9,586 bases of DNA, taken from Deltaproteobacteria bacterium (lineage in GTDB: Bacteria > Desulfobacterota > DSM-4660 > Desulfatiglandales > Desulfatiglandaceae). Position 1 is the stretch's first letter, and each line of letters opens with the position of its first letter. A program made the position numbers and the translations under genes. The notes under the pieces are model-generated. The model searched no databases. It saw only the letters and a list, made by a program, of their open reading frames with translations, and was not told the origin of the DNA. The stretch spans positions 1 through 9,586 of the forward strand of contig JAFCZI010000060.1 in the NCBI GenBank assembly GCA_019314425.1, read 5' to 3'. Shown here piece after piece: positions 1 through 6,875 of the stretch.

Positions 1-97
1 TCAATACTTCATATGAAAATCGAATGGTTGCCCATTTCAGGTCACTCTTTAACTCGTACAAACCTTATGTCGAATATCCAGTGTGCAATAAAATGAG

Positions 98-126
98 TTG
101 ACAAACATAACCCAAGAGGGTACCTT
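98..126 (+). promoter_or_regulatory. probable sigma-70 promoter of tRNA-Leu
   Basis: A perfect -35 box TTGACA (98-103) is followed after 17 bases by TACCTT (121-126), which matches the -10 consensus at three of six positions. Transcription would begin near 133, giving a leader of about 25 bases before the mature tRNA. The perfect -35 and ideal spacing support it; the weak -10 lowers confidence. Confidence 0.5.
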
Positions 127-157
127 CTTTCTCACGAAATATCAACTTTATTTTCGA

Positions 158-244
158 GCCGAAGTGGCGGAACTGGTAGACGCGCTAGGTTCAGGGTCTA
201 GTGAGTGTATGCTTGTGCGAGTTCGAGTCTCGCCTTCGGCACCA
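158..244 (+). tRNA. tRNA-Leu (anticodon CAG)
   Basis: This is a complete class II tRNA. The acceptor stem pairs GCCGAAG (158-164) with CTTCGGC (234-240). The anticodon stem pairs CTAGG (185-189) with TCTAG (197-201), closing with a G-T pair, around the loop TTCAGGG; the anticodon CAG at 192-194 reads CUG leucine codons. A long variable arm (about 202-216) is as expected for leucine tRNAs. The T arm has GCGAG/CTCGC stems around TTCGAGT (217-233). Base 241 is the discriminator A, and CCA (242-244) is encoded. It is followed closely by a terminator, so it is probably a single-gene transcript. Confidence 0.97.
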
Positions 245-257
245 TTTTTGAGAAATG

Positions 258-294
258 GCCGCAATTCTGATCAGGATTGCGGCTTTTCTTTTTT
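258..294 (+). terminator. intrinsic terminator of tRNA-Leu
   Basis: GCCGCAAT (258-265) pairs with ATTGCGGC (276-283). Two further pairs (one G-T) extend the stem, with a loop around TGATCA. A T-rich tract TTTTCTTTTTT (284-294) follows directly. It lies 13 bases after the tRNA CCA end, in the right orientation. Confidence 0.9.
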
Positions 295-338
295 CAACAA
301 TCCTGCCTCATCCCGCAAATATCGTGAGCATTTCCCCA

Positions 339-367
339 TTGACACGCAAGTGCAAATCCCGTAGACA
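339..367 (+). promoter_or_regulatory. possible promoter of the hexapeptide-repeat gene
   Basis: A perfect TTGACA (339-344), a 17-base spacer and TAGACA (362-367, three of six -10 matches) lie between the tRNA terminator and the gene starting at 438. Shifting two bases gives GACAAT with a 19-base spacer. The gene needs its own promoter here because a strong terminator precedes it. Nothing else is recognisable in 295-437. Confidence 0.35.
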
Positions 368-437
368 ATTAAAAACCTGTTTCTCCCTGCCATGCGAAAG
401 AACATGGAACCAAATAGCCTACAATGAGGAACCCATC

Positions 438-1859
438 ATGAAAGAATTGGAAAAGCTGCTGGAGCGGATTATTCAAAGAATTAATATCAATTTGCGGGAA
501 CTTGATTACGATGTAACGCCATTTATCAAAAATCTGGTGTCCCTGAATCAGATGGTCAAGTTCTATGCCCTCTACGGCATTACCCCCAACCATCCCCTTG
601 ATTTTTCGTTCAAACATTCCAGCTTGGCCGGCAGTTATTTTTTGGGGAAAATCCGTACCCGAAATTCGATACTTTACAAAAGCGATATTCGGGGCGACGA
701 ACTAAAACACCAGGGGGATGTATTTCATTATCAAAAGTTTGAAATCCCCATAACCAGAGATGAAGACGTTGACATCGAAGACAGTTTTCTAATCAAAACC
801 CTGGTTCATAATTTTTCACACGACCCGGAAACCCTGGAAAGATTCTTTATCAGGGACACCATATCAACCCATTATGCCAATATCCACGGCGCTCCGATGG
901 ACGGGTGTTTTTTGGGACCGTTTGCCACCGTTGACCTGACCACCATGCGGGATTGCGTCATCGGGGCATTTTCATACGTCCAAGCCGGCGAAGTCGATCA
1001 TCTTAAGGTCGATCCCGGAACCGTGTGGGTCCGTAGTCCTGATATGTTCAACTTTCAGTACCGGTATCCCGTCGACCGTCTGAACGATTACATTTATTTT
1101 GCCAAAAACGCCCCCCCTCAGGGGATATTCATCGATTTTGTGGAGGACCGCAAGGAAGACTTTGAGCAGATTTTTAATGCAGTCAATGTCGAACAACCCG
1201 CATCGGTGCCTGAAAGCAGCTCTCTGAACCGTTTTTCGGTGATCAAACCCAAGATCCACATCGGCGAAAATGTCCTGGTCGCCCAGCGTGCCTACCTCCA
1301 GAATGCGTGGCTCGGCAAAGGCGCCAACGCGCAGGAACAGTGCTACATCATCAACTCACGGCTTGAGGGATTTGATATCACCGCGCATGGCGCAAAAATC
1401 ATTGAGGCTGATTTGGATAAAAATGTGTTCGTGGGGTTCAACGCTTTCCTGCGGGGTCGGTCGGACGCCCGGCTCAGTATCGGGCAGGAAAGCATCATCA
1501 TGCCCCATACCATTATCGATATTAAAAAACCATTGACCATACCGCCCGGGCACCTGGTCTGGGGGCTGATTACAAACCCGAAAGAGCTTGAAACCAACAG
1601 CATTGCCCTCAAAGACTTATCAAAGATCAACGACGGCATGACAAAAGGCGATATGTCTTTTGAAGGGAGCGGAAACGGTTTCGTCACTGCCTTCCGCGAA
1701 CGCATTCATCATATTCTCGATGCCAACGGGGCCTTCTTTGACGGCAAAACGAACAAAGGACATGCCCAAATGAACCAGAACATCTCCTTCAATACCATTC
1801 AGCCTTACCCGGACGGCGATTTGCAAGGGCTGTATCCGACCATTATAATTCAACCCTGA
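438..1859 (+). CDS. hexapeptide-repeat (left-handed beta-helix) protein, transferase-like, function unknown
   Basis: A 473-residue protein. The ATG at 438 is chosen because TGAGGA (425-430) lies seven bases before it; the open frame extends further upstream into the tRNA terminator but without a plausible start there. Residues 1-140 are mostly helical and charged. Residues about 145-200 and 265-375 show the spaced hydrophobic/glycine pattern of left-handed beta-helix repeats, for example CFLGPFATVDL, CVIGAFSYVQAG, IHIGENVLVAQ, NVFVGFNAFLRG and LSIGQESIIMPHTII. A loop or helical insert (about 205-262) separates the two parts. The C-terminal 95 residues look helical and polar. There is no signal peptide or membrane segment, so it is probably cytoplasmic. 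Many such folds are acyl- or nucleotidyltransferases, but I see no second catalytic domain and cannot name a substrate. It may act in envelope or polysaccharide metabolism; that is a guess. Its 3' end lies 9 bases from the convergent uup gene. Confidence 0.85.
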   Translation: MKELEKLLERIIQRININLRELDYDVTPFIKNLVSLNQMVKFYALYGITPNHPLDFSFKHSSLAGSYFLGKIRTRNSILYKSDIRGDELKHQGDVFHYQKFEIPITRDEDVDIEDSFLIKTLVHNFSHDPETLERFFIRDTISTHYANIHGAPMDGCFLGPFATVDLTTMRDCVIGAFSYVQAGEVDHLKVDPGTVWVRSPDMFNFQYRYPVDRLNDYIYFAKNAPPQGIFIDFVEDRKEDFEQIFNAVNVEQPASVPESSSLNRFSVIKPKIHIGENVLVAQRAYLQNAWLGKGANAQEQCYIINSRLEGFDITAHGAKIIEADLDKNVFVGFNAFLRGRSDARLSIGQESIIMPHTIIDIKKPLTIPPGHLVWGLITNPKELETNSIALKDLSKINDGMTKGDMSFEGSGNGFVTAFRERIHHILDANGAFFDGKTNKGHAQMNQNISFNTIQPYPDGDLQGLYPTIIIQP

Positions 1860-1868
1860 TCCCTGGCT

Positions 1869-3680
1869 TCAACTGCTATTTTCTTTCATTGCCTCAAGGG
1901 TTTCCCATCGCTTGTAGGTTTTTTCAAGCTCGATTTCAATGGACCCAAGCCGCTCCTTGGCACCCGCGATTTCAGTGCTTTCTTTTTTGTAAAATGACGG
2001 CTCCGACATGCGGCCGAACAGCGCGGCATGTTCCTGTTCCAGGGATTCGATCAGGGACGGGATGGTTTCAAGCTCCCGGCTTTCCCGGTAGGTGAGTTTT
2101 TTTGAACTTTCCGGTTTTGGCTTGGGGTTTTTTTTGTGGTGTTTCCCAGGCTTGGCGGGGGATTTTTTTTCATCTTTCGGCTTTTGTTTGAGCCAATCGT
2201 CGTATCCACCGATGTATTCGGTGATCCGGCCGTTTCCCTCAAAAACAAGGATGCTCGTAACCAGGTTATTCAAGAACGCACGGTCATGGCTTACCAGAAG
2301 CACATTTCCTTGATAATTCAACAGGAGTTCTTCCAGCAGTTCAAGGGTTTCGGCATCCAGATCGTTGGTGGGCTCATCCAGCACCAGAAGGTTGGAAGGC
2401 TTCATGAAAAGACGGGCCAGCAGGAGCCGGTTTTTTTCTCCCCCTGAAAGGGTTTTTACCGGACTTCTCATCTGGTCCGGTGCGAACAGAAATTCTTTGA
2501 GATAACCCACGGCGTGTCTGCTTTTACCGTCGATAATGAGGAAGTCTCCCCCCCCCGTCACATTCTCAATTACGGTTTTTTCCGGATCCAGTTGTTCTCT
2601 TGTCTGGTCAAAATAGGCGCACTCGACCCGGGAGCCCAGCCTGAGATGACCTTCAGAGGGTTCCAGTTCCTTCAGCAGAACTTGGATGAGGGTCGTTTTC
2701 CCGCAGCCGTTGGGCCCCATAACGCCCACCTTGTCTCCCCGCAGAATGGTGGTGGAAAACGCTTTGATAATCGGGCGGTCATCATACTGGTAAGTCACAT
2801 TTTTCGCTTCGAGGACGAGTTTTCCGGATCGATCGGCCTCCCGGGCCTGCATTCGCACCCGGCCGGTTTGTTCGCGTCGAGCCTGCTTTTCCTCGCGCAT
2901 TTTCATCAGGGTGCGCACCCGGCCTTCGTCACGGGTTCGGCGCGCCTTGATGCCTTTTCGAATCCAGACTTCCTCTTTGGAAATCTTCTTGTCAAATTGC
3001 CGATCATGTTCTTCTTCAGACTCAATAAGGGCTCTTTTTCCAGCAAGGTAGGCGTTGTAACCACATGCCCAGCTGGTGAGACACCCTCGGTCAATTTCAA
3101 TGATCCGGGTGGCCAGTTTTTCCAGAAATACGCGGTCGTGACTGACAAAAAGGAGGGCTTTTCGGTACTGAAGCAGAAAATTTTCCATCAATTCAATGGA
3201 GAGGATATCCATGTGATTGGTGGGTTCATCCAACAACAGCAAATCAGGGCCTTCCGCGAGGGCCTTCGCCAGAAGGACTCTTCGCTTCATGCCGGCTGAA
3301 AGTGTTTGGAACTCCGCATCCGGCGGGAGGTTAAGCCGGGTGATAATTTTTTCGACCCGGGGTTGAATTTCCCAGGCTCCCTGCAAATCTTTGGAAAGAA
3401 TGCTTTCCAGGCCGGAAGAAACCACCTCAATAATTTTGCCATTAAGATGCTGAGGGACTTCCTGCGAGAGGGTTCCCATCCGTAGGCCGGGCTTGCGGAA
3501 TATGTCTCCGGAGTCCGGCTTGATCTTATTGTTGATCAGATTTATCAGGGTGCTTTTCCCGGCGCCGTTTCGGCCCACCAGGCATATCCGTTCCCCTTGC
3601 TCGATTTGAAGATTGACGTTGTCGAGGATCAACGGCCCGCCAAACGCCACGCTGATGTTTTGAAGACTCAATATTGCCAT
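1869..3680 (-). CDS. uup: ABC-F family ATPase, Uup type
   Basis: A 603-residue soluble ATPase with two ABC domains and no membrane segments. Domain 1 has Walker A GRNGAGKST (36-44), signature LSAGM (127-131), Walker B LLLLDE (147-152) and a switch histidine at 181. Domain 2 has GPNGCGKTT (322-330), LSGGE (411-415), LLVLDE (431-436) and H465. The charged linker (about 215-285) is the ABC-F interdomain arm. A Lys/Pro-rich stretch (498-528) leads to a C-terminal coiled coil (about 529-600, with RESRELETIP and ending RWETLE), the hallmark of Uup rather than EttA or YheS. ABC-F proteins act on the ribosome; E. coli Uup is also linked to precise excision of transposons and tolerance of replication or assembly stress. 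The ATG at 3680 has AGG seven bases upstream and begins at the usual family position; the frame stays open to an ATG at 3776, but that stretch is repeat-like. LSAGM departs from LSGGQ. Confidence 0.93.
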   Translation of the reverse strand: MAILSLQNISVAFGGPLILDNVNLQIEQGERICLVGRNGAGKSTLINLINNKIKPDSGDIFRKPGLRMGTLSQEVPQHLNGKIIEVVSSGLESILSKDLQGAWEIQPRVEKIITRLNLPPDAEFQTLSAGMKRRVLLAKALAEGPDLLLLDEPTNHMDILSIELMENFLLQYRKALLFVSHDRVFLEKLATRIIEIDRGCLTSWACGYNAYLAGKRALIESEEEHDRQFDKKISKEEVWIRKGIKARRTRDEGRVRTLMKMREEKQARREQTGRVRMQAREADRSGKLVLEAKNVTYQYDDRPIIKAFSTTILRGDKVGVMGPNGCGKTTLIQVLLKELEPSEGHLRLGSRVECAYFDQTREQLDPEKTVIENVTGGGDFLIIDGKSRHAVGYLKEFLFAPDQMRSPVKTLSGGEKNRLLLARLFMKPSNLLVLDEPTNDLDAETLELLEELLLNYQGNVLLVSHDRAFLNNLVTSILVFEGNGRITEYIGGYDDWLKQKPKDEKKSPAKPGKHHKKNPKPKPESSKKLTYRESRELETIPSLIESLEQEHAALFGRMSEPSFYKKESTEIAGAKERLGSIEIELEKTYKRWETLEAMKENSS

Positions 3681-3720
3681 ATTGTTACCTGACGCAGGCT
3701 GTGCCCACAACCCAAATGGC

Positions 3721-3740
3721 CTCACGCAAAGACGCAAAGG
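3721..3740. repeat. short dispersed-type repeat, GCAAAGAC/GCAAAGG motif
   Basis: CTCACGCAAAGACGCAAAGG contains the octamer ACGCAAAG twice in tandem. It resembles intergenic motifs built on CTTTGCGTCTTTGCG that I remember from many bacterial genomes, but only one copy is in this window, so its dispersed nature cannot be shown here. It lies in the non-coding region upstream of uup. Confidence 0.4.
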
Positions 3741-3780
3741 TTTTCTTGTTTTTTGTGACAGAAAAATAGGAAACAAGGTA

Positions 3781-3806
3781 CTAAAGCGGCAAAGCCGCAG
3801 TCTTAG
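3781..3806. other. GC-rich hairpin upstream of uup
   Basis: GCGGC-AAA-GCCGC (3786-3798) forms a perfect five-pair stem. The outer CTAA (3781-3784) can pair with TTAG (3803-3806) across an internal loop. No good U tract follows on either strand, so a terminator for the aldolase operon is possible but weak. It may instead belong to the repeat-like material at 3721-3740. No gene is visible in 3681-3826. Confidence 0.35.
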
Positions 3807-3826
3807 ATTTTAAGTTTTAGGTCTTT

Positions 3827-4118
3827 CTACTTCCAGGTCTCTTTCATGAAGAAGGTGCAGATGAGCGCCAGAAATGATGAAATCAGCAGAATCAGAAGCG
3901 GGGTCGAATAGCCCTCAAGGGCGTATCCCGCTTCTGTTTTGGGCTATGAATCCAGGACTTGACCGAACAATGGCATAAACACCCAGACATGCCAACGCCA
4001 GCACCCAGAATATCAGCCATCGAAACCTTAATACTTTGGTAACAGAGTCATGGACCTTCTGCATCTTCCTTTTTGAGATGGGGTCATTTTTTCCTGAAAA
4101 GACGGATGGTTTAGTCAT
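3827..4118 (-). pseudogene. MFS transporter remnant with large internal deletion
   Basis: Two pieces of what looks like one transporter lie next to each other in different frames. The first starts at the ATG at 4118, with GGGGA five bases upstream. It overlaps the aldolase stop by eight bases (ATGACTAA) and runs 67 residues to a stop at 3915. Its residues 30-60 (RFRWLIFWVLALACLGVYA, then IVRSSPGFIA) resemble the start and first membrane helix of a major facilitator transporter. The second piece, read in another frame from about 3943 to the TAG at 3827, contains GYALEGYSTPLLILLISS and ends LICTFFMKETWK, which looks like the last membrane helix and short tail of the same family. A normal MFS protein has about 400 residues or more, so over 300 residues are missing. 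The junction is near 3935-3955. An independent 67-residue one-helix membrane protein is the alternative reading. No function is expected. Confidence 0.65.
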
Positions 4119-5406
4119 CAAAATCCCCGGCCGGACCCTTGTCTGAATCCAGCCCTTCCGCCCGTTCATGAATCCTGGCTTCGGTCCATTGGGTGGGGTC
4201 CTCGATGCGCGTACCTTTTGGCCCCAGGTCATAAGAGCCAGCCTCCAAAATCGCTTCCAGAGCCAGGGACGCGGTGTCCTGAGCATTAAATACCCGGGTT
4301 AGCAGACCATAAACGAAATCCTCCACCCCTTTGGCCATTCGTTCACGAATTTCAATGGGTTGGGCCAGTAGTTTGTTCTCGAAGGGCAGGTTGAGTTTCT
4401 TATAGTTTCCACCCTTAATGTCCTGTACCTTCGCATAGGCCACCATTTCCCGCCACATCTCCTCGCTCATCCCGGCATCCGGCATTTTAACAAATTCGCC
4501 CCCCTCATCCAGTATGGCATTTCCGAAATCATTGACCTTGACGCCCCACGAGATCATCTGCAGCGCCGTTGCCACATTGGCTTTGGTGGTATGCGTTTCC
4601 TGAACAATGCACCTGAGGCGTTCCGAATTATTGCCGGAGGTACCATGCTGTGCGCCGGACACATTGTATTTGGCAAGCGCCTCATGAATCTGTGCGGTGA
4701 GCGGCACCTGAATACCCTCATCGCTCTGTTCGATACCGTGGGTGGTGCCGTTGTTGAGGGCGATCCAATCGGGAAAGATATCGTTTGCGTTGAGCCCTTG
4801 AATCAGGAACAGGGCCTCGTCCGGGGTTGAAAGACCCAGTGTCCCCTTGATTTCGCCAATTTCCGTTTCATACCCGGCCCAGTCGGGCAGATAGGCATGG
4901 AGCGCCAGGTTGGCCAGAAGGTTCTCCTGGTCCGGCATGTGAGAGGCATCGATGGCAATAGAGGTCATGCCCGCTTCAAACATGGTGGGGATTTCGACCC
5001 TGGCCTCTTCAACGTCTTTGTCGCTTTTGATACCGTAATGATCCGCGTGGATGGCTACGGGAACGGTGATACCCAGTTCATTCACGACGGCATCCACCTG
5101 CCGGGCGATGTTCCAGTAATTGACTGGACAGTACGCGCTGCGGCCGCCCTCGGATTTGGCAATTTCCAGAAGGATGGCGGCGTTGGCCCGCTGAGCCGCC
5201 ATTAATGCACCGCGAATGACAAAGTGGTTGCGACCGTTTGCCGCAATGGTCATGGCGTTGCCCTTTTTGATCATAGCGCGATCAATGACCTTGCCGCTGA
5301 CAATCAGCGCTCTGGAATTGGGAAACAACCCGACAATGTTGGGGGGACGACCGATCTTGAGTGCATTTTCAAATGCTTCGGATACGGTTCCTTTTTTTGA
5401 AGACAT
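4111..5406 (-). CDS. fba: class II fructose-1,6-bisphosphate aldolase family protein
   Basis: A 431-residue protein. Class II aldolases use a divalent metal, usually zinc, to split fructose-1,6-bisphosphate into dihydroxyacetone phosphate and glyceraldehyde-3-phosphate, or the reverse, in the cytoplasm. Visible motifs fit: AIHADHYG (118-125) carries the likely catalytic Asp122 and metal ligand His123; NNGTTHG (218-224) carries His223; AQHGTSGNN (252-260) carries His254 and the phosphate-binding glycine/serine loop. It is longer than the E. coli enzyme (about 360) with an extended C-terminus, and GTSG replaces the usual GGSG. A related aldolase activity on another ketose phosphate cannot be excluded. 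The start is firm: AAGGAGG lies six bases before the ATG. It is the last intact gene of the operon; its start overlaps the protease frame by 103 bases, and its stop overlaps the MFS remnant by eight. Confidence 0.87.
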   Translation of the reverse strand: MSSKKGTVSEAFENALKIGRPPNIVGLFPNSRALIVSGKVIDRAMIKKGNAMTIAANGRNHFVIRGALMAAQRANAAILLEIAKSEGGRSAYCPVNYWNIARQVDAVVNELGITVPVAIHADHYGIKSDKDVEEARVEIPTMFEAGMTSIAIDASHMPDQENLLANLALHAYLPDWAGYETEIGEIKGTLGLSTPDEALFLIQGLNANDIFPDWIALNNGTTHGIEQSDEGIQVPLTAQIHEALAKYNVSGAQHGTSGNNSERLRCIVQETHTTKANVATALQMISWGVKVNDFGNAILDEGGEFVKMPDAGMSEEMWREMVAYAKVQDIKGGNYKKLNLPFENKLLAQPIEIRERMAKGVEDFVYGLLTRVFNAQDTASLALEAILEAGSYDLGPKGTRIEDPTQWTEARIHERAEGLDSDKGPAGDFDD

Positions 5407-6854
5407 GACAAACCTCCTTTTTTGTTTGATCCTCCATTTTTTGTTTGATCCTCCATTTTTTGAACACCCTCGGTTTCCTTGCGGATTTTTTCTAAAAGAG
5501 CGGCATTTTCAGAAGCCAGTTTTTTGGCTTTCCGGAAATGGAACATGGCTTTTTGAAATCGACCGAGCTTTTTAAAATAGACGCCAAAGTTATAATGGGC
5601 AAGCGCCAACTGCTTTTCCCTGCCATAACACACGCCCAGGTGATAATAAACACCGTTTTTGACGGGGTTAAGATAAGATAGCTTTTTGAATATGCGAAGG
5701 GCTTTTTTGGTTTTCCCCTGTTCTTCGTAAAGGACGCCCAACACTAAAAGTGTCGCCTTGTTCCCATGGTCCAACTCAAGGGCCGTTTTAAGAACTCTCA
5801 CGGCTTTTTTCTGCTGACCATCCATTAAGTACGCCTCTCCCAGCGTTCTCAGGATGGGGATGAATTCCGGCTGTTTTTGCCGGGCTTTTTTGAGGACACC
5901 GATGGCCTCGGGATATTTGTTTTCCCTCATGAAAACAATTCCCAGCCCCAATTGTGGCAACCACGCTTCGGGATCTTTTTTCAGGGTATTCAGAAATTTT
6001 TTTTCCGCATCTTCGGGCTCTTTGCAGATGGCCACGACAAGGGTCCGGAATGCCGGAAAAAGTGCTTTCAAATAAAAGGCTTCCTGACTCAAGGTCAACG
6101 GCTGATCATTGCTGGACAGAGATTCAAGGTTGCTCATCCGCTCGGGTCCGGTGGGGTGGGTCAACAGATATGGCGGAGTTCTCCCGGTTCCCCGCCAGCT
6201 TCCCTTCTGGATTTTTTCAAGGGCGGTAATCATTGCTGTTGAATCAAAGGTGGACGGTCTGATGTACTTGTAGCTCAACTGGTCTGCCTGCCGTTCATCC
6301 TCTCGGCTGAAATGATACTGGGCCTGCATTCCAGCCGCCATGGTGCCGGTGATAAGCGCGGCGGCCAACGGCCCGCCAATGAGTATGCCAGCCAGGATTC
6401 CCGCCATGGTGCCGACCCCGATATCTTTGCTTTGATCGATCCGCTTAGACAGGTGCCGCGCGGCAATATGCCCGATTTCATGACACACGATCGCCGCCAG
6501 TTCGTCCACCCGATCCATGGCCTCAATGAGACCGGCATAGAAAAAAATGTGCCCACCGGGACCGGCAAACGCGTTGAGGGTGTCGTCGTTGATAATATAA
6601 AATTGAAAAGGGAACGGTTTTGTTTCAAGGGGTGCCAGAAGATAATGCCCCAGATCATTGAAGTATTTGCAGACGAACGGATCCGAAACCAGTTCATACT
6701 GGCCGCTCACCTGAAAGAAAAAGGCCTGGCCCATTTTCCATTCGTCTTCTATGGAAAGGGCCCAGGCGTTTGATTTAAAGGGGAAAGAGCTCCAGCACAG
6801 TAAGGCGGCGATCAAAAACGAAATGCTTCGTCTGTAACGTAAATGGCCTGTCAT
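5304..6854 (-). CDS. M48 family metalloprotease with TPR domain, BepA-like, C-terminus frame-altered
   Basis: A 516-residue envelope protein. Residues 1-32 look like a signal peptide (basic RYRR, hydrophobic SFLIAALLCW, then AWA before LS). The M48 zinc-protease motif HEIGH is at 125-129, with the third ligand probably Glu187 in SREDERQAD. A glycine/alanine-rich hydrophobic segment lies between (about 145-179). From about 280 to 450 there are TPR-like helical repeats (for example AIGVLKKARQKQPE and AVRVLKTALELDHGN). This order matches BepA/YfgC-type periplasmic proteases that assist outer-membrane protein assembly. The ATG at 6854 is chosen for GAGGG five bases upstream; an ATG at 6866 is also possible. 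The last 45 or so residues, after a 19-bp tandem duplication, are low-complexity and run 103 bases into fba; with one repeat copy the frame would stop at 5369. Twenty-one bases separate it from rsfS. Confidence 0.9.
   Translation of the reverse strand: MTGHLRYRRSISFLIAALLCWSSFPFKSNAWALSIEDEWKMGQAFFFQVSGQYELVSDPFVCKYFNDLGHYLLAPLETKPFPFQFYIINDDTLNAFAGPGGHIFFYAGLIEAMDRVDELAAIVCHEIGHIAARHLSKRIDQSKDIGVGTMAGILAGILIGGPLAAALITGTMAAGMQAQYHFSREDERQADQLSYKYIRPSTFDSTAMITALEKIQKGSWRGTGRTPPYLLTHPTGPERMSNLESLSSNDQPLTLSQEAFYLKALFPAFRTLVVAICKEPEDAEKKFLNTLKKDPEAWLPQLGLGIVFMRENKYPEAIGVLKKARQKQPEFIPILRTLGEAYLMDGQQKKAVRVLKTALELDHGNKATLLVLGVLYEEQGKTKKALRIFKKLSYLNPVKNGVYYHLGVCYGREKQLALAHYNFGVYFKKLGRFQKAMFHFRKAKKLASENAALLEKIRKETEGVQKMEDQTKNGGSNKKGGLSCLQKKEPYPKHLKMHSRSVVPPTLSGCFPIPER
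5413..5419 (-). promoter_or_regulatory. ribosome-binding site of fba
   Basis: On the minus strand AAGGAGG lies six bases before the aldolase ATG, close to the ideal sequence and spacing. Two more GGAGG cores lie upstream at 5431-5435 and 5450-5454 because of a tandem duplication. Only the one nearest the ATG is well placed. Confidence 0.8.
5418..5462. repeat. 19-bp tandem duplication at the protease/fba junction
   Basis: The unit TTTTTTGTTTGATCCTCCA occurs twice without mismatch (5418-5436 and 5437-5455), followed by a partial copy TTTTTTG (5456-5462). The 7-bp TTTTTTG at each boundary is the sort of short homology that permits replication slippage. Nineteen is not a multiple of three, so the duplication changes the reading frame of the protease gene that runs through it. 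Confidence 0.95.
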
Positions 6855-6875
6855 ATTCGCCCTCATGCCGAGACC

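Noticed and set aside
98..364. 88-codon plus-strand open frame across the tRNA
   Set aside because: It covers the promoter, tRNA-Leu and terminator; no ribosome-binding site and no protein-like character.
158..437. tRNA-Leu as an integration site for a mobile element
   Set aside because: No integrase, no second copy of the tRNA 3' end, and housekeeping-type genes on the flank.
1850..1880. bidirectional terminator between the convergent hexapeptide and uup genes
   Set aside because: Only 9 bases separate the stops, and I found no stem with a T tract there.
2514..3299. 261-codon open frame antisense to uup
   Set aside because: The opposite strand encodes a clear ABC-F protein with all motifs; the antisense product has no recognisable features.
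3681..3776. N-terminal extension of uup from an ATG at 3776
   Set aside because: The extra 32 residues translate repeat-like intergenic DNA, and the ATG at 3680 has a good ribosome-binding site at the family's usual start.
5413..5462. tandem repeats as a CRISPR-like or operator array
   Set aside because: Units are directly adjacent with no spacers, only two full copies, and they lie at a gene junction; slippage explains them.
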